From assembly GCA_026195255.1 (NCBI GenBank), contig JAPHSS010000015.1, positions 62,001-126,000 on the forward strand: a DNA stretch of 64,000 nucleotides, read 5' to 3'. The translations under genes and the position numbers were made by a program. The notes under the pieces are model-generated. The model was not told the DNA's origin. It saw only the letters and a program-made list of their open reading frames with translations, and did not search any database. This DNA comes from Gammaproteobacteria bacterium (GTDB taxonomy: Bacteria; Pseudomonadota; Gammaproteobacteria; SZUA-229). Below, one piece after another: positions 53,618-62,974 of this stretch. Within the stretch, counting starts at the first letter, position 1. Each line of letters begins with the position of its first letter.

Positions 53618-54943
53618 TTAAAACGTGTAATTAACCGTCATGTCAATTACGTTACGCTCATAGTTTCTCAGGTCATCCGTGGAGCTGTTTTTTGTATGTG
53701 CATATCGAGTTTCCAGTCGCCATTTACGAGCAAACGCCCATATTAAATTAAGGTCGGCGGTGCTGTAATCATCTTCACGTATCGTCTCAGGCTGAAAAGC
53801 CGGGGCCGCGGCGTATTCACTATTTTGAGTGCCGATAGTGGTTTGTAAAGCCAGCGTATTGCTGAAACTTAATACCACACCGAGGCGTAAACTGAAAATG
53901 TCACGTTCCGTTTCTGATTGGGCGGCAGGGTTGCTATCATCCTCTGCGTTTTCAGTTCCCAGGTTTAAGGTGGCGAATAAAACAGGTTGTAAATAAGCAG
54001 CAAAAATATGAGTGTAATTCATGCCGAGTGTTATCAGGTCAGAATTTTTTATACTTAAGTCGGGGTAATCCAGTTGCGCATATTGTAATGAACTATTGAA
54101 ACTGGAGCGCTCGGAAAGAGTATATTGCCAATTGAAATTTATACCGTTTATAGACCTGTACTCATCACCGTCTAATTGAAATTGCTGGCTAATTAATTCA
54201 GCTTTGTATTTGCTGGATGCCTGTAAGTGGGTAACACCCAATTGCAAAGTACCGGTTATTGTATCAAATTGATGCAGATCCTGATTTTTTCTAAAATTTC
54301 CAGATAATGTAGATTCAAATAACCAGCCAGGTGTAAATGGGTGTATGTAAGTCCATGCGCCTGATAGTGTCGAAAAATTATCATCCTGCCCAAAACTATC
54401 CGCATTTAAAAATGCTGCGAGAGAAAAAGTGGCATTCTCATCAACCCCTGCATTTACATTGTCATCATTGCCCAGAGACAGTTCTATAAAACCGCTGTGA
54501 GTAGGTCGGTAACGTGATTCGCTGACACGAATTTTATCCAGATAAGCTTGAGCAGTTTCTGTGACCTGTGCTGGCGGTTCGTTTTCTAGTACGGCTCTAA
54601 ATGATTCTCCTGCTAAAGCATATTCCTGTAAATTAAAATAACCACGAGCCAGCTCCAGGCGGGCGACCTGATCATCGGGAAAAATCAGTAAAACACGTTC
54701 TAAGGCAAAAGTGCCTTCACTTGCGTGCCCCGTGTCAATTGCCGATACACCAAACAGGTAATCGAAATAGGGGTCTCCTTCCATCTCGGCCTGAAATTGC
54801 TTTGCGTATTTATAAGACTGGCCCCGTTTGTAATCTTCAAAAAGGGACTGTAGGTGGTTGATATCAAAACTCTCTGTAGCGGCCAGAGTAGACTGGGAAA
54901 AGAGCAATAGAAAAGCCAGTATGGGGGTTATGTGCTTAGTCAT
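53618..54943 (-). CDS. TPR plus outer-membrane barrel protein (DUF560/Slam-like layout)
   Basis: 441 residues. After a signal peptide (ILAFLLLFSQSTLAA) come TPR-like helices at about 30-150 (EGTFALERVLLIFPDDQVAR, LARGYFNLQEYALAGESFRA). From about 155 to the end the pattern is an antiparallel barrel (SGFIELSLGNDDNVNAG near the start, RNVIDMTVNYTF at the end, with terminal Phe). The TPR-then-barrel layout is that of Slam/DUF560 translocators, but I cannot confirm the family. It precedes the LysM-FecR gene and may help place that protein at the surface (inference). Confidence 0.75.
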   Translation of the reverse strand: MTKHITPILAFLLLFSQSTLAATESFDINHLQSLFEDYKRGQSYKYAKQFQAEMEGDPYFDYLFGVSAIDTGHASEGTFALERVLLIFPDDQVARLELARGYFNLQEYALAGESFRAVLENEPPAQVTETAQAYLDKIRVSESRYRPTHSGFIELSLGNDDNVNAGVDENATFSLAAFLNADSFGQDDNFSTLSGAWTYIHPFTPGWLFESTLSGNFRKNQDLHQFDTITGTLQLGVTHLQASSKYKAELISQQFQLDGDEYRSINGINFNWQYTLSERSSFNSSLQYAQLDYPDLSIKNSDLITLGMNYTHIFAAYLQPVLFATLNLGTENAEDDSNPAAQSETERDIFSLRLGVVLSFSNTLALQTTIGTQNSEYAAAPAFQPETIREDDYSTADLNLIWAFARKWRLETRYAHTKNSSTDDLRNYERNVIDMTVNYTF

Positions 54944-55171
54944 AGTTTGGTCTTATATCATTTATTTTTATCTGTCTTACGAGTATAGATAGTGAAGTGC
55001 AAAAAATGTCAATAATTATCGGGATATTTAATAAAGCATGAGATAAATTACCCATAATATTGTTTAAGGTCACATAATCCGAGTTTTGAGTTCTATTCAT
55101 TTCTGTTTATTCATTCGATTTCCTGTAAAATCGCCACCAGTAAAAATTAGTAAATAGCAGGAAACCCATCC

Positions 55172-55825
55172 ATGACCGACGCTGTCGCCGGTTTACACCT
55201 AAAATCAATTAGTTGCACCCGTGGTTACCGAGATTTATTCACAAATCTCGAATTTGAACTGTGCCCCGGACAGGTGATAAGAGTAGAAGGTAAAAATGGC
55301 AGCGGTAAAACCAGTCTGCTGCGTATTATGGCGGGCCTGGCTCAACCTCTAACGGGTGAAGTACTGTGGCAGGGGCGAAAAATACACCATGCGGAATCAG
55401 ATTACTTTCAGAACCTGCTCTTTCTGGGACACCGTGCGGCAATAAAATTTGAATTAACTCCCATAGAAAACCTCTGCATGGCGAAGTCTCTGCACGGTAG
55501 CAAGACGGAAAACGGCATAGAGGAAGCGTTATACCAGGTAGGGCTGTATGGTTTTGAGGATGTTCCCTGTGCCCAGTTATCTGCAGGCCAGAAACGCCGT
55601 GTTGCACTGGCGCAATTATTTCTGACGCAGGCTAAATGCTGGATTCTAGATGAGCCATACACCTCACTCGATGTAAATGCGGTGAGTTTATTGGAAGGTC
55701 TGTTTGCAAAACACCTCAATAATGGTGGCATGCTGGTGATTACTTCACATCAACCGATTACAATACCGGCGGGTGAGCAACGTAAACTGGTATTGCCTAA
55801 TACCCGGCTGGAGCCACTTACATGA
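55172..55825 (+). CDS. ccmA: Heme exporter ATPase CcmA
   Basis: 217 residues with CAGGAAA upstream. Walker A GKNGSGKTSLLRIMAG, signature LSAGQKRRVALAQLFL and Walker B CWILDEPYTSLD are intact, followed by the switch His in VITSHQPI. CcmA powers release of holo-CcmE from CcmCD. It is the first gene of the complete System I cytochrome c maturation operon and overlaps ccmB by ATGA. Confidence 0.95.
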   Translation: MTDAVAGLHLKSISCTRGYRDLFTNLEFELCPGQVIRVEGKNGSGKTSLLRIMAGLAQPLTGEVLWQGRKIHHAESDYFQNLLFLGHRAAIKFELTPIENLCMAKSLHGSKTENGIEEALYQVGLYGFEDVPCAQLSAGQKRRVALAQLFLTQAKCWILDEPYTSLDVNAVSLLEGLFAKHLNNGGMLVITSHQPITIPAGEQRKLVLPNTRLEPLT

Positions 55826-56517
55826 ACGCTTCAGTTCAAACGCCATCCACATTGAGTGCGTTTATTTCTCTGATAAAACGTGATTTGATGCTGTCTTACA
55901 GGCATCGAAATGAATTATTAAATCCGCTGCTGTTTTTTGTCATTGTGGTCACGTTATTTCCACTCGGTGTATCACCGGAAAAACAGCTGTTACAAACCAT
56001 GGCTCCGGGTGTTATATGGGTGGCCGCGCTGCTCGCCGCCATGCTCTCACTGGATACGCTCTTCAAGTCGGATTATGAAGATGGTACCCTTGAGCAAATA
56101 ATGCTCAGCCCACATTCTAATGCGTTGCTGGTATTGGCTAAAATAATTAGTCACTGGCTGGTGACCGGTGTACCGATTATACTTCTGGCGCCTTTGCTGG
56201 GGCTTTTTATGTTTTTACCCGGTGATGGCATTTTTACCCTTATGTTAACCCTGTTATTAGGCACCCCTATATTGAGTCTGGTGGGTGCAATTGGCATGGC
56301 ATTAACATTAGGATTGAACCGTGGCGGGATGTTGTTGTCTTTATTAGTGCTTCCCCTGTATATTCCGGTTTTGATATTCTCTGCCAGTGCGGTAGATGCG
56401 AGTATGGCGGGTCTGGAAATAAAGGGGCAGTTGTACTTTTTAGGGGCTTTATTGGTGTTATCAATAACCCTGGCGCCTTTGGCGGCCGCGACTGGGTTGA
56501 AGATTAGTGTTGAGTAA
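55822..56517 (+). CDS. ccmB: Heme exporter membrane protein CcmB
   Basis: 231 residues with six membrane helices. Family landmarks: LMLSYRHRNELLNPLLFFVI near the start, APGVIWVAALLAAMLSLDTL, then DGTLEQIMLSPHS and LVLPLYIPVLIFSASAVDA. Together with CcmA it forms the ABC part of System I. It overlaps ccmA by 4 bases; ccmC follows after a 167-base gap filled by a repeat. Confidence 0.95.
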   Translation: MNASVQTPSTLSAFISLIKRDLMLSYRHRNELLNPLLFFVIVVTLFPLGVSPEKQLLQTMAPGVIWVAALLAAMLSLDTLFKSDYEDGTLEQIMLSPHSNALLVLAKIISHWLVTGVPIILLAPLLGLFMFLPGDGIFTLMLTLLLGTPILSLVGAIGMALTLGLNRGGMLLSLLVLPLYIPVLIFSASAVDASMAGLEIKGQLYFLGALLVLSITLAPLAAATGLKISVE

Positions 56518-56519
56518 AA

Positions 56520-56645
56520 TCAAAATTAGTGGTGCCTGCAAATGCACGCTAATTAATGCAAATGAAATCAAAAGCACCCAGTTGGTGCCGTGTGCCGCAG
56601 GCACACAAACAAAATATTTGCGTTTATTCGCGTTCATTTGCGGAG
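56520..56645. repeat. Imperfect palindromic repeat inside the ccm operon
   Basis: The words TGCAAATGCACG and ATGCAAATGAAATC at the left answer ATTTGCGTTTATTCGCGTTC and ATTTGCGG at the right, giving an imperfect dyad, with an inner GTGCCGTGTGCCGCAGGCACAC hairpin. Related CGCAAATAAACGCAAAT words recur near 63690-63720. Confidence 0.55.
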
Positions 56646-56684
56646 AAAATGCTTTTTTATAAACAAGTTATTTATTAAAGAATT

Positions 56685-57431
56685 ATGAAATTACCCGCAA
56701 TCGTCCATAAATTTTCGTCGCCGAAAAACTTTTACGTTATGTCAGGAAAGATGGTTCCCTGGTTTATGTGGAGTTTTGTGTTGTCACTGGTGGTTGGTTT
56801 ATATTACGGCCTGTTTGTGGCGCCACCGGATTATCAGCAGGGTGAAAGTTACCGGATAATGTATGTGCATGTGCCAGCGGCCTGGATGTCTATGTTTATC
56901 TATATGATTATGGCGGTTTCTGCTGCAGTTGGTCTAATCTGGCGAATTAAAACGGCTGATTTAATGGCCAGTGTGAGCGCGCCGATTGGTGCCGCGTTTA
57001 CATTTCTTGCTCTGGTAACAGGGTCTCTCTGGGGAAAACCCATGTGGGGAACCTACTGGGTGTGGGATGCGCGTTTAACATCGGAATTAATCCTGTTGTT
57101 TCTCTATTTAGGGTTTATTGCTTTACAGGCAGCAATTGAAGACCCACGAAATGCAGCGCGTGCTGGATCCATTCTGTTAATAGTAGGTGTGGTTAATATT
57201 CCGATTATTCATTATTCAGTGGAGTGGTGGAGCACATTACATCAGGGGGCAACTGTTGCTAAGTTTGATAAGCCTTCTATGCATATATCCATGTTAATAC
57301 CCCTGCTGGTAATGGCAACATCGTTTAAACTATATTATGCCGCTTCAGTGTTGATGCGTGCGCGTAGTGAAATTTTACGCCGCGAACAAAATACGCGCTG
57401 GGTTAAGGAGATAATCAAAAATGAGTCCTAG
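56685..57431 (+). CDS. ccmC: Heme handling protein CcmC
   Basis: 248 residues with six membrane helices. The periplasmic WWD-type heme motif is present (GTYWVWDARLTSELILLFLY), with flanking histidines in IMYVHVPAAWMSMF and IIHYSVEWWSTLHQG. CcmC loads heme on CcmE. It overlaps ccmD by 11 bases. Confidence 0.95.
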   Translation: MKLPAIVHKFSSPKNFYVMSGKMVPWFMWSFVLSLVVGLYYGLFVAPPDYQQGESYRIMYVHVPAAWMSMFIYMIMAVSAAVGLIWRIKTADLMASVSAPIGAAFTFLALVTGSLWGKPMWGTYWVWDARLTSELILLFLYLGFIALQAAIEDPRNAARAGSILLIVGVVNIPIIHYSVEWWSTLHQGATVAKFDKPSMHISMLIPLLVMATSFKLYYAASVLMRARSEILRREQNTRWVKEIIKNES

Positions 57432-57606
57432 CGAATTTTTTCATATGGGTGGTTATGCGGTTTATGTATGGTCATCTTATGGTATATCTCTAGTCGTACT
57501 TGGCTGGATATTAATTAGCCCGATCTTTACCAGAAAAAGCATTATAAAAGAATTAAAAATTAAGTATCGCCAGCAGGAAAGGCAGGCGCAGGATAAAAAC
57601 GAATAA
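57421..57606 (+). CDS. ccmD: Cytochrome c maturation small protein CcmD
   Basis: 61 residues: a short start (SPSEFFHMGGYAVYVWSSYG) typical of CcmD, one membrane helix (ISLVVLGWILISPIF) and a basic cytoplasmic tail (RKSIIKELKIKYRQQERQAQ). It stabilises the CcmABC-CcmE complex and is needed for release of holo-CcmE. It overlaps ccmC. Confidence 0.92.
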   Translation: MSPSEFFHMGGYAVYVWSSYGISLVVLGWILISPIFTRKSIIKELKIKYRQQERQAQDKNE

Positions 57607-57735
57607 TTTTTTAGATAATAATTTGCCAGTTGCAGATTATTAATAATAGATAACAATGCCGTCATTTCAGCCCATAAAAATATAAATGGGCATACGGGAG
57701 TGACGAGCTTATTTTAAAATTTAGAGAGAAGTATC

Positions 57736-58260
57736 ATGACAGCTCGCCAAAAAAGAATGATGTTTGTAGCAATGTTAGTCGCTGGTATAGGTGTTTTTAT
57801 AACACTAATAATGATGGCGCTTAATGAGAATATTAATCACTTTTTCAGCCCGACTGAAATACTCGAAGGAAAGGCGCCTGAAAATCACAGCTTTCGCATA
57901 GGTGGTCTGGTTGTAACCGGTAGTGTTAAGCGTGATACAGAGAGTTTGAAAATTGAGTTTGATTTAACAGATGGTGCAAAAAATTATCCGGTTTTATATG
58001 TAGGGATACTGCCTGACCTGTTCCGCGAAGGGCAGGGTATTGTAGCCACAGGTGAGATAAAAAATAATGTGTTTGTAGCCGAAGAAGTATTAGCAAAACA
58101 TGATGAAAATTATATGCCACCTGAAGTTGCAGACGCACTAAAAAAATCGGGTAAGTGGAACGAAGACGATATCGAAGCCATGAAGCACCCTGAAAATGTG
58201 CCAGTTGGTGCGGGTTACCCTTTACCTGAAAAAACTAACTCGCCAGGAGAGTATAAATGA
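57736..58260 (+). CDS. ccmE: Heme chaperone CcmE
   Basis: 174 residues. An N-terminal membrane anchor (RMMFVAMLVAGIGVFITLIM) precedes the OB-fold domain (FRIGGLVVTGSVKRD, DLTDG, VLYVGILPDLFREGQGIVA). The covalent heme site is intact: His122 and Tyr126 in LAKHDENYMPPEV. It carries heme from CcmCD to CcmF. A 129-base gap precedes it; its stop overlaps ccmF by 4 bases. Confidence 0.96.
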   Translation: MTARQKRMMFVAMLVAGIGVFITLIMMALNENINHFFSPTEILEGKAPENHSFRIGGLVVTGSVKRDTESLKIEFDLTDGAKNYPVLYVGILPDLFREGQGIVATGEIKNNVFVAEEVLAKHDENYMPPEVADALKKSGKWNEDDIEAMKHPENVPVGAGYPLPEKTNSPGEYK

Positions 58261-60230
58261 TTCCTGAAATAGGTCACTTTGCTTTAATTCTGGCTCTCTG
58301 TCTTGCTGTTATTCAGAGTGTTGTGCCTTTAATCGGTGCGCAGAAAAAAATATCCAGTTGGGTTGAAGTTGCTGCGCCGGCAGCAATTGGTCAGACTCTA
58401 TTTATTGTTATCAGTTTTATCTGTTTGACCTATGCTTTTCTAACCGACGATTTTTCTGTTAGTTACACAGCTCGTCAGTCAAATACTGAACTACCGATTA
58501 TGTATAAAATATCATCGGTCTGGGGTGGTCATGAAGGTTCGCTATTATTGTGGACTATGTTTCTGGCGATGTGGACAGCGGCGGTGGCTCTATTTAGTCG
58601 AACAATGCCGCTTATCATGCGTGGTCGAGTGATAGCAGTAATGGGGCTGGTTAGTATTGGTTTTTTATTGTTTACCTTATTAACATCTAACCCATTTGAT
58701 CGCATTTTTCCTGCTCCATTGGAAGGCAGTAGTTTAAATCCATTATTACAGGACTTTGGTTTAATTATTCATCCTCCCATGTTGTATATGGGATACGTCG
58801 GTTTTTCTGTTGCCTTCGCATTTGCAATTGCTGCCATGCTCGGTGGTCGATTAGATTCTGCCTGGGCTAAATGGTCACGTCCCTGGACAATTATCGCCTG
58901 GGTATTTTTAACAGTGGGTATCGCACTGGGAAGCTGGTGGGCTTATTACGAGCTTGGCTGGGGTGGCTGGTGGTTCTGGGATCCGGTTGAGAATGCGTCA
59001 TTTATGCCCTGGTTAGTGGGCACGGCATTAATACACTCATTAGCAGCAACTGAAAAACGCGGTGTATTTAAAGCCTGGACAGTATTACTTGCTATTTTCG
59101 CTTTTTCATTGAGCCTGTTAGGTACGTTTTTAGTTCGTTCAGGTGTTTTAACCTCTGTTCATGCGTTTGCTAATGACCCTGAACGAGGTATTTTTATATT
59201 ATTTTTCCTCGCGGTTGTAGTGGGTGGTTCTCTGGCACTTTATACATATCGTGCACCGCAAATACGCAGTGCCGTTAAAATTAACATGATGAGTCGAGAA
59301 GGTGGATTATTAATTAATAATATTTTATTTGTGGTTACCGCATCTTCTATTCTTTTGGGCACGCTATATCCATTGGCATTAGATGCTTTAGGTGCCGGAA
59401 AAATTTCTGTGGGGCCGCCATACTTCAATGCTCTATTTGTGCCGTTAACTATTCCTATCGCCCTGTTATTAGGTGTCGCTGCATTAGCTCGATGGAAACA
59501 GGATAGTCTTCAGAGAATGGGCAAGAAATTACTTATTCCATTTATCGTGAGTGTCATTCTTGGCGCGGCAATTCCTTATGCGTTTTTAGATGACGTTAAA
59601 TGGGGGGCTGTGGTTGCGGTGACGTTAGCCGTGTGGATAGTCATGACCAGTACTCAGGGTATTGTTGATCGGGTTTCCGGTAAACAGAATAAATGGCAGG
59701 CATTACTCAATACACCCAGAGGTTTTTATGGAATGACTTTCGCTCATATGGGTGTCGCCATGTTTGTGATAGGTGTTACATTAACAACCTTATACAGCAC
59801 AGAAAAAGATATCCGTTTAGTAAAAGGTCAATCGTATTCAATTGGTGAATATGATTTTCTTTTTGAAGGCGTGCAGGGCGTTACGGGTCCAAATTATAAA
59901 GCCGAAGAAGGCTGGTTTTCTGTATCTTATCAAGATAAAAATATAACTCGTTTACATTCGCAAAAACGGTTGTATAACGCAGGCGGTATGCCAATGACAG
60001 AAGCCGGAATTGATCCAGGTTTCTGGCGAGATTTATATGTGTCTCTAGGCGAAGATCTGGATGGTAAAGGTGCCTGGAGTGTGCGTTTATATCATAAACC
60101 TTTTATTCGCTGGATCTGGTTAGGTGCATTGATTATGTCCTTTGGTGGTTTACTGGCCGCTACAGATAAACGTTATAGAAAATCTATAAAAGCAAAACAG
60201 CCAGTAACGGCTGCAGTAGGTGTTGCTTAA
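58257..60230 (+). CDS. ccmF: Cytochrome c heme lyase subunit CcmF
   Basis: 657 residues with about 15 membrane helices. The WWD domain is complete (YYELGWGGWWFWDPVENASF, MPWL), and the histidine regions HPPMLYMGYVGFSVAFAFA and SVWGGHEGSLLLWTMFLAMW are present. It joins heme from CcmE to the CxxCH cysteines of apocytochromes together with CcmH and CcmI. One-base overlap with the next gene. Confidence 0.96.
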   Translation: MIPEIGHFALILALCLAVIQSVVPLIGAQKKISSWVEVAAPAAIGQTLFIVISFICLTYAFLTDDFSVSYTARQSNTELPIMYKISSVWGGHEGSLLLWTMFLAMWTAAVALFSRTMPLIMRGRVIAVMGLVSIGFLLFTLLTSNPFDRIFPAPLEGSSLNPLLQDFGLIIHPPMLYMGYVGFSVAFAFAIAAMLGGRLDSAWAKWSRPWTIIAWVFLTVGIALGSWWAYYELGWGGWWFWDPVENASFMPWLVGTALIHSLAATEKRGVFKAWTVLLAIFAFSLSLLGTFLVRSGVLTSVHAFANDPERGIFILFFLAVVVGGSLALYTYRAPQIRSAVKINMMSREGGLLINNILFVVTASSILLGTLYPLALDALGAGKISVGPPYFNALFVPLTIPIALLLGVAALARWKQDSLQRMGKKLLIPFIVSVILGAAIPYAFLDDVKWGAVVAVTLAVWIVMTSTQGIVDRVSGKQNKWQALLNTPRGFYGMTFAHMGVAMFVIGVTLTTLYSTEKDIRLVKGQSYSIGEYDFLFEGVQGVTGPNYKAEEGWFSVSYQDKNITRLHSQKRLYNAGGMPMTEAGIDPGFWRDLYVSLGEDLDGKGAWSVRLYHKPFIRWIWLGALIMSFGGLLAATDKRYRKSIKAKQPVTAAVGVA

Positions 60231-60757
60231 TGGCGCGTTATTTAGTTTTAATCGGTTTTTTTATAATGATAGGCGGTTTTGCCTATATGTTAAATCTAAC
60301 CAATACAGGTGAATATAATCCACGTGATATACCTACAGAATTTATTGGTAGAGTTGCACCGGCTATAAATGTGCCTGATCTTTATAATGAGTCTGAAATT
60401 GTTAAAACATCAGATATGAAAGGTAAAGCCTGGTTATTTAATGTTTGGGGCACCTGGTGCCCCGAGTGTTGGCGCGAACATAAATACTTAATGGAGCTAA
60501 GTCGAGCAGGTGTGCCAATCATTGGCTTGAACTGGCGTGATGAGCGACCAGAAGCAAAAGATATGTTAACTAAAATGGGTAACCCTTTTTTAAAAATTGG
60601 TTATGACCCGGATAGTTCTGTTGCGATTGACTGGGGTGTATATGGCGCGCCTGAAACTTTTCTTATAAATGCTGAAGGAATGGTTGTAGCAAAACATGCG
60701 GGCGGTGTTACACCTGCTGTTTGGGAAGAGAAATTTAAAAAGTTTTTTGTTCAATGA
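60230..60757 (+). CDS. ccmG: Periplasmic thioredoxin CcmG (DsbE)
   Basis: 175 residues, overlapping the ccmF stop. One N-terminal helix anchors a thioredoxin fold with the active site WGTWCPECWREH, followed by a GLNWRDE segment and the cis-Pro region GVYGAPETFLINAEG. It keeps apocytochrome c cysteines reduced for heme attachment. Confidence 0.94.
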   Translation: MARYLVLIGFFIMIGGFAYMLNLTNTGEYNPRDIPTEFIGRVAPAINVPDLYNESEIVKTSDMKGKAWLFNVWGTWCPECWREHKYLMELSRAGVPIIGLNWRDERPEAKDMLTKMGNPFLKIGYDPDSSVAIDWGVYGAPETFLINAEGMVVAKHAGGVTPAVWEEKFKKFFVQ

Positions 60758-60870
60758 TTGTTGCTTCGAATTGGGCGGTTTTTGAGAAAGGCTATTTATT
60801 GACCTCATCTCCGAGAAAAGCATTCGGGCATGAGGAAGCTTTATTAGATGCTTAATAAATTAGATATCAT

Positions 60871-61329
60871 ATGAATTATTTAAAAATAATATTATTACTA
60901 ACGTTAACATTTTTGTTTGCTAATCAGGCTCATGCACGTTTCGAAACCCATGATTTCGCAACCCCTCAAATGGAAAAAGATTACAACGTATTGGTACAGG
61001 AGTTACGTTGTCTGGTTTGCCAAAATCAAAATTTGGCAGATTCCAATGCGGAGCTTGCACAGGATATGCGATTACGAGTTTATAAAATGTTGAGTGAAGG
61101 CAATAGCAAAGATGAAATTGTCGATTTTATGGTATTACGTTATGGCGATTTTGTAATGTATCGACCACCGGTTAAAAAAAGTACACTTGTCTTATGGTAC
61201 TCACCGTTAATCTTTTTTGCAGTGGCTGCAATAGTTGTTGTTTCATACTTGCGTAGACAAAAGAAAGAAGTTGAAGAAGTTGTTGATAAGCAAAAACAGA
61301 AAAAAGCCAGATCTTTACTGGATGACTAA
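60871..61329 (+). CDS. ccmH: Cytochrome c maturation thiol protein CcmH
   Basis: 152 residues with a signal peptide (IILLLTLTFLFANQAHA), the LRCLVCQNQNLADSNAELAQ active site with its two cysteines, and a C-terminal membrane helix (LVLWYSPLIFFAVAAIVVVS). It is the short CcmL-type form; the TPR part is the separate ccmI gene. A palindromic repeat separates the two. Confidence 0.94.
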   Translation: MNYLKIILLLTLTFLFANQAHARFETHDFATPQMEKDYNVLVQELRCLVCQNQNLADSNAELAQDMRLRVYKMLSEGNSKDEIVDFMVLRYGDFVMYRPPVKKSTLVLWYSPLIFFAVAAIVVVSYLRRQKKEVEEVVDKQKQKKARSLLDD

Positions 61330-61342
61330 AGCCTGAAAATAC

Positions 61343-61424
61343 TTGCCACGCAGGCACAGAGCTCACTAAGAAAAGCATATTTTGGTGAGAATAAAACTCT
61401 GTGTTCTCAGTGTCTGTGTGGCAA
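61343..61424. repeat. Palindromic repeat between ccmH and ccmI
   Basis: TTGCCACGCAGGCACAGAG on the left and CTCTGTGTTCTCAGTGTCTGTGTGGCAA on the right form an imperfect inverted repeat. Sequences of this type recur in many environmental genomes (recalled knowledge). No gene. Confidence 0.65.
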
Positions 61425-61448
61425 AACAATTAATATTTAGAGAAAATT

Positions 61449-62717
61449 ATGACTAGTTTTATAGTAAGTGCAATTGTTTTAGTTTTACTTGCCGTCGTTT
61501 TTATAGTGCCGACTTTACGTAGGAAAAATTATGCTTTTTCAGATGAGTATGATGATTTAAATATTGATATAGCAAAAGATCGGCTAAAAGAGCTTAAAGT
61601 TCAACTTGAGGCTGGTGAAATTAGTCAGCAAATTTATCAGCAAATGCATGATGAACTTGAGTCGACACTGGCTTTGGACCTGGCAAACGAATCGAAGAAA
61701 GAATCGATATCTATCTCAATAAAAGAAAAAAATAGCATTTCCCCAATTGTCTTTGCAGTATTTATCCCTCTAATGGCTATAGTTGTTTACTATCAGTTAG
61801 GTGATTTTGAAGCAGCAACAGGAACCAGGATTGAAGCAACACAGATTCCGGCTGCTGAAAACAGACAACAGATGTCATTAGAAGATGCTGTAATCAAACT
61901 CGAGCAGCGTCTGGCTGAGCAGCCTGAAAACCCGGAAGGCTGGTTTATGCTGGCTAAAACATATATGACGATGAAATATTTTCATAAGGCAGTTACGGCA
62001 TATGAGAAAGTTATATCACAGGTGGGTGAGGAGCCTGAGGTTTTATTGCGTTATGCAGATGCACTGGCTATGACTGAGGGTGGAAGCTTAAATGGCGCTG
62101 CGAAACCAGTTGTGGATAAAATAATACGTCTTCTGCCAGATAACCCAGCCGTTTTATGGATGGCTGGTACAGCTGAAAATCAACAGGGAAATCATGCTAA
62201 GGCTTTGACTTACTGGTATCGATTACGCCCTATGTTAACAGAAGAAGCAGATTCACTGGCGCAGCTGGATGCACTAATAAAAGGTTCTGAAAGTCAGCTT
62301 AACTCAACCGAAATGGCAGAATTAAAACAGGCTGACCCGCTTATTGAAACGTCTGTCGTTGAAGCTACAGTAGCTGCTGAAATAGTGGTGACGGTTGAGC
62401 TAGACCCGGCTTTTAAAGATAAAGTTTTAGCTACTGATACGTTGTTTATATTTGCTAAAGCCATGCAGGGGCCGCCTATGCCATTAGCTGCGGTTAAACA
62501 AACGGTTAGTGCACTCCCCATTACAGTTAGTTTAAATGATGCGATGGCAATGATGCCGCAAATGAAACTATCTAATTTTGACCAGGTTAAAATTTTAGCC
62601 GTTATCAGTAAATCAGGCCAGCCAGGTACACAGCCAGGTGATTTATTTGCAGAAGTATCGCCTGTAAACGTTAAAAATCAGGAGAAGGTTAAGTTAGTCA
62701 TTAATCAGGTGAAATAG
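61449..62717 (+). CDS. ccmI: Cytochrome c maturation TPR protein CcmI
   Basis: 422 residues. Two membrane helices (SFIVSAIVLVLLAVVFIVPT and ISPIVFAVFIPLMAIVVYYQ) flank a leucine-zipper-like cytoplasmic segment (DRLKELKVQLEAGEISQQIY). A TPR region follows at about 140-280 (AEQPENPEGWFMLAKTYMTM, LRYADALAMTEGG), then a beta-rich periplasmic domain (GPPMPLAAVKQTVSALPITV). It presents apocytochrome to CcmF/H. Last gene of the operon. Confidence 0.93.
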   Translation: MTSFIVSAIVLVLLAVVFIVPTLRRKNYAFSDEYDDLNIDIAKDRLKELKVQLEAGEISQQIYQQMHDELESTLALDLANESKKESISISIKEKNSISPIVFAVFIPLMAIVVYYQLGDFEAATGTRIEATQIPAAENRQQMSLEDAVIKLEQRLAEQPENPEGWFMLAKTYMTMKYFHKAVTAYEKVISQVGEEPEVLLRYADALAMTEGGSLNGAAKPVVDKIIRLLPDNPAVLWMAGTAENQQGNHAKALTYWYRLRPMLTEEADSLAQLDALIKGSESQLNSTEMAELKQADPLIETSVVEATVAAEIVVTVELDPAFKDKVLATDTLFIFAKAMQGPPMPLAAVKQTVSALPITVSLNDAMAMMPQMKLSNFDQVKILAVISKSGQPGTQPGDLFAEVSPVNVKNQEKVKLVINQVK

Positions 62718-62758
62718 ACATTTTTTACCGTTTTTAGCTAACCAGGCCCCAATTGGCA

Positions 62759-62793
62759 GCATAGAGTTCTGTAAATAGAGCAGTACTCTATGC
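62759..62793. terminator. Possible hairpin terminator after ccmI
   Basis: 9-bp stem GCATAGAGT / ACTCTATGC with a 17-base loop, 42 bases after the ccmI stop. It lacks a T-run, so its role as a terminator is uncertain. Confidence 0.45.
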
Positions 62794-62974
62794 GGTCTGC
62801 TTTACTGGTGTTCACATTTTCCTCTAAATAAGTAGTGTATCTAGATCTCAAGCTGAATTAATTCCTAATATCCCTTAAAAAGCGTATTTGCATTTCGTCT
62901 GATTAATGAAAAAATGCGCAAAAATTTTGCTACATTTATACCGTAACCATTGTATAAATTTAGGGGGGATTCCT

